In this document: positions 24,687 through 33,040 of the stretch, piece by piece
Position numbering within the stretch: the first letter of the stretch is position 1
Layout: every line of letters starts with the position of its first letter
Origin: Bacteroidales bacterium
GTDB taxonomy: Bacteria > Bacteroidota > Bacteroidia > Bacteroidales > UBA12077
Assembly (NCBI GenBank): GCA_028282785.1
Contig: JANQHE010000076.1
Span: 24,547-88,546 of the forward strand
Direction: 5' to 3'
Length of the DNA stretch: 64,000 nucleotides
Notes under the pieces: generated by a model
What the model was told of the DNA's origin: nothing
The model's input: only the letters and a program-made list of their open reading frames with translations
Databases searched by the model: none
Program-made: the position numbers and the translations under genes

Positions 24687-26462
24687 ATGGATAAAGTAAA
24701 ATTAACTATAGATAACAAGCAAATAGAAGTAGAAAAAGGGACTACGATCTATAAAGCTGCCAAAGATTTAGGAATTGAGATCCCGGTGTTGTGTTACATG
24801 AACCTTGAAGGTTTAAACATTGAAAATAAACCGGGAGGATGCCGTATATGTGTTGTTGAGGTTGAGGGGCGCCATAACCTGGCACCTTCATGTTCAACGG
24901 AAGTTTGGGATGGAATGGTTGTAAATACTCACTCCATGAGAGTAATCAATGCCCGTAGGACTGTAATGGAATTTATTCTTTCTGATCACCCGAAAGATTG
25001 TTTAACTTGTGCTAAATCCGGCAATTGTGAATTGCAAGATATGGCCGTTAAATTAGGTATCAGAGAAATTCCGGGACAAGAATATGCTGAAATGTCAACT
25101 TACAAAACAGACTTTTCACCTTCTATTATTCGTGAACTGGACAAATGTATCATGTGCCGCCGTTGCGAAATGATGTGTAATGATTTCCAAACTGTTGGTG
25201 CACTTTCCGCTTTCCACCGTGGATTTGAGTCGGCAGTTGGTCCTGCATTCGAAATGGATATCGAGGATTCTCCTTGTACATATTGTGGACAGTGTGTGGC
25301 TGTATGTCCAACCGGAGCATTAACAGAAAAAGATCATACGAGAGACGTTATCAATGCGCTTTCCGATCCAACCAAAAAAGTTATCGTTCAAACTGCTCCT
25401 GCAGTACGCGCTGCTTTAGGCGAGGAATTTGGAATGGAAGCCGGAACATTGGTAACGGGAAAAATGGTTTCTGCATTACGCCGTTTAGGTTTCGATTATG
25501 TTTTCGATACAGATTTTGCAGCTGACCTAACCATTATGGAAGAGGGAACGGAATTATTAGATCGTTTAACTAAACATTTAAATGGTGATAAAGAAGTTAA
25601 GCTTCCTATTTTAACTTCGTGCTGCCCTGCCTGGGTAAGTTTCTTCGAGCATCATTTCCCTGAAATGAAAGATATTCCATCAACTGCACGCTCTCCTCAG
25701 CAAATGTTTGGTGCGATTGCAAAAACTTATTTTGCCGATAAAATAAGCACAAAACGCGAAGATATGATAGTTGTTTCTATCATGCCTTGTTTAGCTAAAA
25801 AGTATGAAGCTCAGCGCGATGAATTTAAAGTGAATGGAAACCCGGATGTTGATTTCTCTATATCAACCCGCGAATTAGCTCACTTAATTAAAGAAGCAAA
25901 CTTAGATTTAAATACATTACCCGACGAAGATTTTGATAAACCTTTAGGTGAGTCTTCCGGAGCTGGTGTAATTTTTGGTACTACAGGTGGAGTTATCGAA
26001 GCCGCTGTTCGTACTGCTTACGAATTACACACTGGTAAAAAACTTGAAAAATTAGATTTCGAACAGCTACGGGGTTTCGATGCTGTACGTAAAGCTACTG
26101 TCGATTTTGACGGAACTCCAATTAATATTGGAATTGCTCACGGATTGGGACATGCACGTAAATTACTTGAAGAAATTAAAGCTGGGAAATCAGAATTCCA
26201 TGCTATAGAAATCATGTCGTGCCCGGGAGGTTGTATTGGCGGTGGTGGACAACCATTGCACCACAGTGATTCAACAATTCTGAAGGCTCGAGCAAAAGCA
26301 ATTTACCAGGAAGATGCTGGCAAACCAATCCGTAAATCTCACGAAAATCCTTATATTATTAAGTTGTATGAGGAATTCTTAGGCAAGCCAATGAGCGAAA
26401 AAGCACATCATTTATTGCACACTGCTTATTTTGATATGAGCCGTAAGATTGAAATCGAGTAA
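24687..26462 (+). CDS. hydA: Catalytic subunit HydA of [FeFe] hydrogenase 1
   Basis: A 591-residue group A3-type catalytic subunit. N-terminal 2Fe-2S ligands are Cys36, 52, 55 and 69. His101 with Cys105, 108 and 114 binds a [4Fe-4S] cluster. Two more clusters are bound at Cys154-164 and Cys197-207. The H-cluster motifs are intact: TSCCPAW with relay Cys312 and ligand Cys313, MPCLAKKYE with Cys368, and SCPGGCIGGGGQP with Cys512 and Cys516, then a small-subunit-like C-terminus. It lacks the extra C-terminal 2Fe-2S domain of the Thermotoga enzyme. With HydB and HydC it should couple H2 to NADH and reduced ferredoxin. Confidence 0.95.
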   Translation: MDKVKLTIDNKQIEVEKGTTIYKAAKDLGIEIPVLCYMNLEGLNIENKPGGCRICVVEVEGRHNLAPSCSTEVWDGMVVNTHSMRVINARRTVMEFILSDHPKDCLTCAKSGNCELQDMAVKLGIREIPGQEYAEMSTYKTDFSPSIIRELDKCIMCRRCEMMCNDFQTVGALSAFHRGFESAVGPAFEMDIEDSPCTYCGQCVAVCPTGALTEKDHTRDVINALSDPTKKVIVQTAPAVRAALGEEFGMEAGTLVTGKMVSALRRLGFDYVFDTDFAADLTIMEEGTELLDRLTKHLNGDKEVKLPILTSCCPAWVSFFEHHFPEMKDIPSTARSPQQMFGAIAKTYFADKISTKREDMIVVSIMPCLAKKYEAQRDEFKVNGNPDVDFSISTRELAHLIKEANLDLNTLPDEDFDKPLGESSGAGVIFGTTGGVIEAAVRTAYELHTGKKLEKLDFEQLRGFDAVRKATVDFDGTPINIGIAHGLGHARKLLEEIKAGKSEFHAIEIMSCPGGCIGGGGQPLHHSDSTILKARAKAIYQEDAGKPIRKSHENPYIIKLYEEFLGKPMSEKAHHLLHTAYFDMSRKIEIE

Positions 26463-26497
26463 GTGAGTGGTTAAATTAAAAAAATGGAGGAAAATCA

Positions 26498-26986
26498 ATG
26501 TCAGATATAAAAGTTAAAGTAAAAGAAAAAGACCTGAATACAATAAAAGAAATTTGTAAGTCTTTTGATAATAAACCAGGCGAATTAATCAATGTTTTAC
26601 ATAAAACCCAAGAGCATTTTGGATATTTACCTGCTGAAATACAAGAAGTAGTTGCACAAGAATTAAATGTTTCAGTGGCTAAGGTATACGGAGTAGTAAC
26701 TTTTTACTCATTCTTTACCATGATCCCAAAAGGTAAATATCCAATTTCTATTTGTACCGGTACAGCTTGTTATGTACGTGGGGCAGACAACGTTTTGCAA
26801 GAGTTTAAACGCCAGTTAGATATCGAAGTGGGTGAAACTACTGAAGATGGAAAATTCTCGTTAAGTTGCTTACGTTGTGTAGGTGCTTGCGGTTTGGCTC
26901 CTGTGGTGTTAGTAGGCGAAAAAACATATGGCCGTGTATCTCCCGAGGGAGTAAAAGAAATTTTAGAGGAATATGTTGGAAAATAA
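26498..26986 (+). CDS. hydC: NuoE-like 2Fe-2S subunit HydC of [FeFe] hydrogenase 1
   Basis: A 162-residue NuoE-family protein with an N-terminal helical part (LINVLHKTQEHFGYLP) and a thioredoxin-like 2Fe-2S domain with ligands in CTGTACYVRGADN and CLRCVGACGLAPVV. A GGAGG precedes the ATG by seven bases. It is the third subunit of the trimer. A strong terminator follows at 27213-27271, ending this operon. Confidence 0.94.
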   Translation: MSDIKVKVKEKDLNTIKEICKSFDNKPGELINVLHKTQEHFGYLPAEIQEVVAQELNVSVAKVYGVVTFYSFFTMIPKGKYPISICTGTACYVRGADNVLQEFKRQLDIEVGETTEDGKFSLSCLRCVGACGLAPVVLVGEKTYGRVSPEGVKEILEEYVGK

Positions 26987-27212
26987 AAGTGAAATTTGTT
27001 GCCTGATGAAGATTCCAGGCACAATTTCCGGGCATATTTAGATTATCTTGAAGAAAATGACACATGATAGTTTCTAAAACAATTATATAATCTGAAAATT
27101 TAGGGTTCAAGATTAATGATATAAAAATTCTTCAAAGGAGTTTTAGTCTGCTTGCCGATAATAGGCAGGTTCAGGGTTAAGTAATAATTACTTAGCAAAA
27201 GTGTGTCCAAAC

Positions 27213-27271
27213 AAAAAGCATCTCAATCCCGATAGCTCCCGATAAATATCGAGACGGGAGAGGTGCTTTTT
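27213..27271 (+). terminator. Intrinsic terminator of the first hyd operon
   Basis: AAAAAGCATCTC and GAGGTGCTTTTT pair (one G-T) around an inner CTCCCG/CGGGAG stem, followed by a T-run. It lies in the 389-base gap after hydC. The inner CCCGATAnnTATCGAGACGGG part looks like a common Bacteroidota palindromic repeat. The rest of the gap (26987-27212) shows only a small CTGCTTGCCGATAATAGGCAGG imperfect palindrome. Confidence 0.75.
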
Positions 27272-27333
27272 ACTTATATTATAAAATGTTGTTGAAAAAA
27301 ACTCATTTGTCCGTATTAAATATTAATGTATGT

Positions 27334-27341
27334 TATATTTG
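27334..27341 (+). promoter_or_regulatory. -7 box for the ATP-grasp gene
   Basis: TATATTTG, a perfect TAnnTTTG, with TTTG at 27306-27309 as a plausible -33 element. Transcription would start about 28 bases before the ATG at 27376. Confidence 0.6.
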
Positions 27342-27375
27342 TGCTTTACTTTAAAGGCAGATAATTCATATTAAC

Positions 27376-28548
27376 ATGATATTAGTTGATAAACCTTACA
27401 TATCGGATTTTTTTATAAAGAATCTTAAAGAAAATAATTTTCCTGTAATTGATACTCCTACGGCAAGAGAGATGCTTAAGAATGATGATTTTAATTGGAT
27501 TAGTGAGGAAGATGCAATTATTACACACCGGAAAAATAAAAACAATAGAGTTTATACGAATTCCGAAAATTCGATAGCTTGGATTGAGCAAAAACTTAAT
27601 TCATCAGATCTTTCCAAAAATATTAATGTTTTTAAAAACAAAATTAAGTTTAGGGAGCTTATAAAAGATTTAAATCCGGAATACTTTTTTAAAGGAGTAA
27701 AATATGATGAGTTAAGAAAGCTTGATCTTAAAGATTTGAAATTCCCATTTATTTTAAAACCGGCGGTTGGATTTTTTAGTATTGGTGTTTACAAAATTGA
27801 TGATGAGAAAAGTTTTTATGAATCATTGGAAAAAATAGAAAATGAAATAGAACTTTTTAAGAAGGTTTATCCTAAAGAGGTATTGGATGTTAATGATTTC
27901 ATAATTGAAGATATAATTACAGGTAAAGAATATGCAATTGATTGTTATTTCGATGAAAATGGCGAGTTGGTTATTCTAAACATTATGCACCATATTTTTT
28001 CATCAGAAAGTGATGTAAGCGATCGCATTTATTCTGGTTCGAAAGAAATTATGTTCAGATATTATAATGAAATATCCGAATTCTTAAAAACTATAGGTGC
28101 AAAAACTGATCTTAAGAATTTTCCTGCCCACGTTGAAGTAAGAATAAATGAAAAAGGTGAAATACATCCAATTGAAATAAACCCATTGCGATTTGGTGGT
28201 TGGCATACTTCCGGTGATTTTATATGGTATGCTTATGGTATAAACTCATATGATTACTTTTTAAATAATAAAAAGCCAAACTGGGATAAAATTTTCGAAT
28301 CCAGAAAAGACAAAATTTACAGCATTGTCATATTAGATAATAATTCAGGTATTGATGTAAACGATATTAAATCATTTGATTATAACTTATTATTGAATGA
28401 TTTTGAGAATATATTAGAGTTAAGGAAGATTGATTTTAAAAATTATCCCATTTTTGGAATCATGTTTACCGAGACATCAGCTGAAAATAAAAAAGAATTG
28501 GAGCAAATTCTTACTTCTGATTTAAAAAAGTACATTAATGCAAAATAA
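27376..28548 (+). CDS. ATP-grasp domain protein of unknown substrate
   Basis: A 390-residue protein with an ATP-grasp fold: FPFILKPAVGFFSIGVYKI near residue 123 (lysine and glycine loop binding ATP), FIIEDIITGKEYAIDCYF near 176, and the metal-binding HPIEINPLRFGG near 263. ATP-grasp enzymes ligate a carboxylate to an amine or thiol. The N-terminal 100 residues are variable and may select the substrate. It stands alone with its own promoter, and a symmetric terminator separates it from the convergent transporter gene. The reaction cannot be assigned. Confidence 0.8.
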   Translation: MILVDKPYISDFFIKNLKENNFPVIDTPTAREMLKNDDFNWISEEDAIITHRKNKNNRVYTNSENSIAWIEQKLNSSDLSKNINVFKNKIKFRELIKDLNPEYFFKGVKYDELRKLDLKDLKFPFILKPAVGFFSIGVYKIDDEKSFYESLEKIENEIELFKKVYPKEVLDVNDFIIEDIITGKEYAIDCYFDENGELVILNIMHHIFSSESDVSDRIYSGSKEIMFRYYNEISEFLKTIGAKTDLKNFPAHVEVRINEKGEIHPIEINPLRFGGWHTSGDFIWYAYGINSYDYFLNNKKPNWDKIFESRKDKIYSIVILDNNSGIDVNDIKSFDYNLLLNDFENILELRKIDFKNYPIFGIMFTETSAENKKELEQILTSDLKKYINAK

Positions 28549-28619
28549 GGTTTGTGGATGCACTTTTGACTTTTAAACAAAAAATCTCAAAAATGGGGTG
28601 CCTTTTAAATTATTAGTCA

Positions 28620-28647
28620 ACTTTTTTTGACTTGATTCAAAAAAAGT
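28620..28647. terminator. Symmetric A/T-run hairpin between convergent genes
   Basis: ACTTTTTTTGA (28620-28630) and TCAAAAAAAGT (28637-28647) are perfect 11-base arms around CTTGAT. Lying between two converging genes, it can stop transcripts from both sides. The surrounding 185-base gap holds no gene that I can see. Confidence 0.55.
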
Positions 28648-28733
28648 AATAACTAAGCGAAGTGTTCTCATGAGCAAAACGAGTTAAAAAGGGTCTAGGT
28701 CAGAAAGGTTTTTATGATGTCATATAAAAAGGA

Positions 28734-29618
28734 TTAAATTTTGATAGTACTTAAAGCTTCTTCTTTCTTATTTCTTCTAACTCCAAAATAAATGGCAACA
28801 CCTCCTGTAAAAAACATTATTAAACTATAAATAGCGGGAGTAATAGCAAATTCACTGTTCCCAAGTAAGACAACTGCTATCGTTATTGCTAATGTTCCAT
28901 TTTGTATTCCCGACTCGATTGAGATAGAAACAGCCCTTCTGTCCAATATTTTAAATATTTTAGCTGTATAAAAACCTACCAACATTGTAGCAATATTCAA
29001 TATTAGGGCTACAATTCCAGCTTGTTGAAAGTACGGAATAACATTTTCTTTTTCTTTTATTACAACACCAATTATAACCAATGCAACTACAATTCCAGAG
29101 GCCTTTCGTACTGGTTTTGCCATTTTCAGGGCAAAGTTCTCTTTATATTTTCTTATTATCATTCCTAATCCAACAGGTATAACGATTATAACAAATATTT
29201 GGGCAATGGTTGAAATTACATCTAACTTGATTATTTGACCTTGTTCTAAAAATTGTATTAAAGCAAAATTTACAATAAAAGGTACGGTTAATATTGTAAT
29301 AAAGCTGCTAATTGCAGTTAATGAAACAGATAATGCAAGGTCTCCTTTAGCCAAATGGGCTATTAAATTAGAAGTTGGACCTCCCGGGCATGCAGCTAAA
29401 ATCATGATTCCTATAGCGATTTCTGGCTTTAATGGAAATATTAAAGCAATTATAAAGCCTATTAATGGTAATAATATTAGCTGATTGGTTAGCCCGATTA
29501 AAATTGCTTTCGGGTAAACAAATATTCTTTTAAAATCATCCATTACTAATGATAATCCCATTCCAAGCATAATTATAATTAATGAACCAGCTAAAATAAT
29601 AGTTGAAATTTTGTCCAT
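28734..29618 (-). CDS. BASS-family (bile acid:sodium symporter-like) transporter
   Basis: A 294-residue protein with about nine hydrophobic helices. The signature AACPGGPTSNLIAHLAKGDLALS near residues 76-98 and ESGIQNGTLAI near 234 are the two crossing helices of the SBF/BASS family, which couple Na+ to uptake of organic anions. Bacterial members transport bile acids, pantothenate, pyruvate or other acids; the substrate is not evident. It is a single-gene unit with a palindrome at 29706-29726 upstream. Confidence 0.88.
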   Translation of the reverse strand: MDKISTIILAGSLIIIMLGMGLSLVMDDFKRIFVYPKAILIGLTNQLILLPLIGFIIALIFPLKPEIAIGIMILAACPGGPTSNLIAHLAKGDLALSVSLTAISSFITILTVPFIVNFALIQFLEQGQIIKLDVISTIAQIFVIIVIPVGLGMIIRKYKENFALKMAKPVRKASGIVVALVIIGVVIKEKENVIPYFQQAGIVALILNIATMLVGFYTAKIFKILDRRAVSISIESGIQNGTLAITIAVVLLGNSEFAITPAIYSLIMFFTGGVAIYFGVRRNKKEEALSTIKI

Positions 29619-29705
29619 AATTTAGAGTATTAGTTTGGTGAAAAGTAAGCAATCTTTTTATGAACTAAAAGTCTTTTTGTCTTAATGGTTAGATTACAGC
29701 AGTTT

Positions 29706-29726
29706 ACAAAATAAGCCTTATTTTGT
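29706..29726. promoter_or_regulatory. Perfect 21-base palindrome upstream of the BASS gene
   Basis: ACAAAATAAG and CTTATTTTGT are perfect 10-base arms around one C. Each strand reads TTATTTTG, one base from TAnnTTTG, so it may be a back-to-back promoter or an operator. It lies 88 bases upstream of the BASS start and just before the structured stretch at 29748-29898. Confidence 0.4.
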
Positions 29727-29747
29727 TCATTTGGTTTTCAAAGATAA

Positions 29748-29898
29748 AATTGCTAATTTGAGCCCCACACTTTAAAGAATGGGGTTATTGAATTGAATGG
29801 GAAAAGAAATTTAGAGATAAATTGCCCTTCCCAATTAGCAATTAGCCCTAAAATCTACCTTTATAGAGCACCGTATTATGCGGTGCTCTGAAGTTTTT
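29748..29898 (+). ncRNA. Candidate structured small RNA ending in an intrinsic terminator
   Basis: The 495-base gap 29619-30113 has no gene on the plus strand, yet contains a strong plus-strand terminator. Upstream, AATTGCTAATT (29748-29758) pairs perfectly with AATTAGCAATT (29833-29843) and encloses two hairpins: CCCCA/TGGGG (29763-29767 with 29780-29784) and GGGAA/TTCCC (29799-29803 with 29828-29832, extended by AATTT/AAATT). The layout is a three-way junction followed by a terminator. It is not a match to any RNA family I can name. The direct repeat AATTAGC in the closing strand could produce the pairing by chance. Confidence 0.35.
29865..29898 (+). terminator. GC-rich intrinsic terminator without an annotated gene upstream
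   Basis: AGAGCACCG and CGGTGCTCT are perfect 9-base arms around TATTATG, followed by GAAGTTTTT. The T-run marks plus-strand termination. The nearest plus-strand gene upstream ends at 28548 behind another hairpin, so an unannotated transcript is implied. Confidence 0.7.
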
Positions 29899-30113
29899 GT
29901 ATGTTATAAAACACTTTTTAAAGTGAGTTGCAAAGCAAATAGTTACAAATAACGTTTATATGATTTGTTTTAAGTTTCGGTAAATGAATAACTAAAACTT
30001 AACTTTCATAACATTAAAATCTATTTCTTAAGTTAAGATTAAATCTTCTGTATGTTGTAACCAGTAGGCTTTTTTATCGTAATGAATGATAACAACAACA
30101 AAAATTAATAAAT

Positions 30114-30242
30114 ATGAAGAAAAGAATACTTTTATTTTTAGTATTGTTTACTGCAGTAATTTTAAGCTCTTGCTCATCGCATGCATATTGTCCGGCATAT
30201 GCGGATAATTCAACAGAAGATACAGAAAAAATTACAAGTTAA
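30114..30242 (+). CDS. Small lipoprotein, 42 residues
   Basis: ATG 30114 to TAA 30242. The sequence is MKKRILLFLVLFTAVILSS followed by a lipobox Cys at residue 20, then a short tail with HAYCPAYADN and acidic residues. The signal peptide and Cys fit a secreted lipoprotein with only about 22 mature residues. A hairpin terminator follows 28 bases later. Small proteins with a CxxY-type tail like this are frequent in Bacteroidota, but the role is unknown. Confidence 0.7.
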   Translation: MKKRILLFLVLFTAVILSSCSSHAYCPAYADNSTEDTEKITS

Positions 30243-30270
30243 GTATTAAGGTTTGGTACTTATTATACAG

Positions 30271-30303
30271 TGTTCATTTCAATAATTGAAATGAACATTT
30301 TTT
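30271..30303 (+). terminator. Intrinsic terminator after the small lipoprotein gene
   Basis: GTTCATTTCAA (30272-30282) and TTGAAATGAAC (30286-30296) are perfect 11-base arms with a 3-base loop TAA, followed by six T. It supports the 42-residue gene as a real transcription unit. Confidence 0.75.
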
Positions 30304-30459
30304 GTTTTAAATGGGACAAATTTCAATTTAAATCATTGGTGTTTTATAGATGTTAATTAGAAAAATTGTCCTAAAATATTGAGTATATGATTCACAGTTT
30401 ACTCTTGGTAATATTTTATTTTATAAAGGTATAATTGCAACTAAGACTTATACTTTTTT

Positions 30460-30467
30460 TATATTTG
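30460..30467 (+). promoter_or_regulatory. -7 box for the TPR-cupin operon
   Basis: TATATTTG, a perfect TAnnTTTG, 29 bases before the ATG at 30497. Confidence 0.6.
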
Positions 30468-30496
30468 ACACTTCTTCTGTTTAGTTTACAACAAGA

Positions 30497-32449
30497 TTGA
30501 TTATGAGAACTAGTATTGTTGCTTTATTATTAAATCTAATAAGTTTAATTGTATTTTCCCAGGACTTTTTTCATTGGTACGACGTTAAAAATCAAATAAA
30601 AGAAGATATTGATTACAGTTATCTGGATGAAGATTATTTAAAAAAGGGTATAAATAAGGAACTTGCATTTGCTAAAGCTACTAAAGCGATGGACAGAATG
30701 TATAGAGGTGATTTTATAGAGGCATATAAAGATATTAAACAAGTAATTGAGCTTGATCCCGAAAGTGATTACCCTTTTGTATTAAAAGGTTTATGCTGTA
30801 TCGAATTAGATTCTATTCCTCAATCAAAAAAAGCTTTTGAACGAGCTAACCAAATAGATGATCAAAATGAAATTACTATCTTCTACCTAGGCTATATAAG
30901 TAGGATTGTTAATGAATATGATAAAGCAAAGGAATACTATAAATCCTTAATTAAAAAAGATAAAAGATCATTTTTGGGTTATTACGGATTAGGAAATATG
31001 TATTTTTCATTGGGTAAATTTCTTAATGCAAAGCAATATTATACAAAGGCTGTGAAAATAAATCCGGATTTTTATGAAGGGTTTTATAATATAGGTATTA
31101 TTGAACTTTTATATCATGAACCAAAAAATGCTATAAAGTATTTTCAGTCTGCTATTGCTGCAAATAAAGAATTTTCCAGTGCATATCATATACTTGGATT
31201 AATTTATTATTATAATGATGAAGAAACAAAAGCTAAAGAATATTGGGATAAAGCAATTGAGCTTAAACCGGATAAGCCATTATACCTGTTGTCTAGAGGA
31301 GTTTGGTATTTAAATAATGATGACATTGACAACGGTTATAATGAAATTGTACATATGATCAATGTAACTAGTGGAGAAACCTACCTCTTTTCGGATTTTG
31401 GAGACTTTAATGACGAGAAAGTAAAAAATACTGTAAAACAATTAGTTGTTTTTGATAAGAATATTCATCTTGTGGAAGATACAATTAAACCTATGTTAAA
31501 ATGGTATTTATGTTACTCAATTTATGGTTACTATAAATATGCCAAAGAAAAAATTGATGAAGCTTATAAGATTGACAGTTCAGGTTCTTTAATAAATTAT
31601 TTCAAAGGGAATGAATATGAAAATTATATGTATTACCCAGAAGCAATTAGTTATTATGAGAGGTCATTGGATAAAGATCCTTTTATTGCAGAAACTTATT
31701 TAAAGCTGGGAATATTACATTTCAGGCAAAAAAAATATGACGAGTCAATCAATTACATTACAACATTTTTGAATCATAATGATACGGCAAAAATTGCTTA
31801 TCGGTGTAGAGGTACATCATACATGAAGAATAAAAAGTTTAACGAAGCATTAAAAGATTTCGAAATTTTCATTAAAAAAGATTCTACAGATTTTGATATT
31901 TTATTCAATAAAGCAATGTGTCATAAAGAATTGGGGCAGTTTACAGAATCTATTAAAACATTTCAAAGGGTCATTGAGAATAATAGTGATAGTTATGAAA
32001 GTTATTATTTTTGTGCGCAGTGCAGATACAAGGTAAAAGATTTTGATAATGCATTATCAGATTTAGATAGCATTCCAGATGATTATTTAAACAAAAATCC
32101 TGAAATATATCATCTTAAAGGTAGAATAAAAGCACAACTTAAATTATATAATGAAGCAATTTCAGATTTTACCTCAGGGTTAAAACAAGATTCCGATAAT
32201 ATAGATTTATTAAGCGAGAGGGGTAAATTATATTATTTTATAGGTGATAACAATAATGCTTTTATTGATTACAGTAAATTAATACAATTAGATCCTGAAA
32301 TAGCAGCGGCATATTACGTTAGAGGAGTGATCCTTGTAAAACTTAAACGATTCTCTGAAGCCTGCTCAGATTTCAAAACAGCAGAATCAAAAGGATATGT
32401 AGTTCCTCGGAATGCATTTGCAATTTGTAATCTTAATATTAAAGATTAA
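30497..32449 (+). CDS. Secreted/periplasmic TPR-repeat protein
   Basis: A 650-residue protein with an N-terminal signal peptide (about 1-21) and then almost continuous tetratricopeptide repeats, recognisable as repeated AKxxYxKAIxIxPD-type stretches, for example near residues 95, 165, 230, 410 and 590. TPR arrays bind other proteins. No enzyme domain is visible. It directly abuts the cupin gene (stop and start adjacent). The partner and role are unknown. Confidence 0.85.
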   Translation: MIMRTSIVALLLNLISLIVFSQDFFHWYDVKNQIKEDIDYSYLDEDYLKKGINKELAFAKATKAMDRMYRGDFIEAYKDIKQVIELDPESDYPFVLKGLCCIELDSIPQSKKAFERANQIDDQNEITIFYLGYISRIVNEYDKAKEYYKSLIKKDKRSFLGYYGLGNMYFSLGKFLNAKQYYTKAVKINPDFYEGFYNIGIIELLYHEPKNAIKYFQSAIAANKEFSSAYHILGLIYYYNDEETKAKEYWDKAIELKPDKPLYLLSRGVWYLNNDDIDNGYNEIVHMINVTSGETYLFSDFGDFNDEKVKNTVKQLVVFDKNIHLVEDTIKPMLKWYLCYSIYGYYKYAKEKIDEAYKIDSSGSLINYFKGNEYENYMYYPEAISYYERSLDKDPFIAETYLKLGILHFRQKKYDESINYITTFLNHNDTAKIAYRCRGTSYMKNKKFNEALKDFEIFIKKDSTDFDILFNKAMCHKELGQFTESIKTFQRVIENNSDSYESYYFCAQCRYKVKDFDNALSDLDSIPDDYLNKNPEIYHLKGRIKAQLKLYNEAISDFTSGLKQDSDNIDLLSERGKLYYFIGDNNNAFIDYSKLIQLDPEIAAAYYVRGVILVKLKRFSEACSDFKTAESKGYVVPRNAFAICNLNIKD

Positions 32450-32914
32450 ATGGAAATAGTAAAAAATTTAATTAAAAAGTACCAACTTAAGCCACATCCA
32501 GAAGGCGGGTATTACAGAGAAGTATATAGGTCAGAGCAGATAGTGAACTCGCCAATCAATAATAATGAAAGAAATGCATTAACACATATTTATTTTCTTT
32601 TAGTCAAAAATCAGGTAAGTCGGTTTCATAAAGTCTATCACGATGAAATCTGGAATTTTTATGAAGGAGCTCCTTTAAAATTAATTGAGTTTTATAATAG
32701 TGAGATTTGCGAAACTATCATTGGCCGGGATTCTTATATCAAGGTAATTAAAGGAGGTGTATTTCAGGCTGCAGAAACAACTGGTGAGTATACTCTGGTT
32801 GGTTGCTCAGTAGCCCCGGGATTTGATTTTAGTGATTTTTCATTTTTAAATGAAAATGAAGAATTAACAAATAAAATCAGAATGAAATTTCCGAACTACG
32901 GAAAGTTTATATAG
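32450..32914 (+). CDS. DUF985 cupin-like protein
   Basis: A 154-residue protein of the cupin_5/DUF985 family: LKPHPEGGYYREVYRS near residue 13, THIYFLL, FHKVYHDEIWNFYEGAPL near 56, GCSVAPGFDFSDF near 118. This double-stranded beta-helix family is small and its biochemical role is not established, although a sugar-related role has been suggested for cupins like it. Its ATG follows the TPR stop codon without a gap. Confidence 0.88.
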   Translation: MEIVKNLIKKYQLKPHPEGGYYREVYRSEQIVNSPINNNERNALTHIYFLLVKNQVSRFHKVYHDEIWNFYEGAPLKLIEFYNSEICETIIGRDSYIKVIKGGVFQAAETTGEYTLVGCSVAPGFDFSDFSFLNENEELTNKIRMKFPNYGKFI

Positions 32915-33018
32915 GACTATAAATTAGCTACTTAACTTATGCTGGGTTTCAGTAACTTCTAAATGTTATCTTAACGAATACTTAATGTTAATTTTTGCAT
33001 ATTTTTTGGGTAAAAAAA

Positions 33019-33026
33019 TACATTTG
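33019..33026 (+). promoter_or_regulatory. -7 box for the HAMP-GAF gene
   Basis: TACATTTG fits TAnnTTTG, with TTTG at 32994-32997 in the -33 position (21 bases apart). Only 14 bases separate it from the ATG at 33041, so the leader is very short. Confidence 0.55.
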
Positions 33027-33040
33027 TTTCCAAAAAAAAG

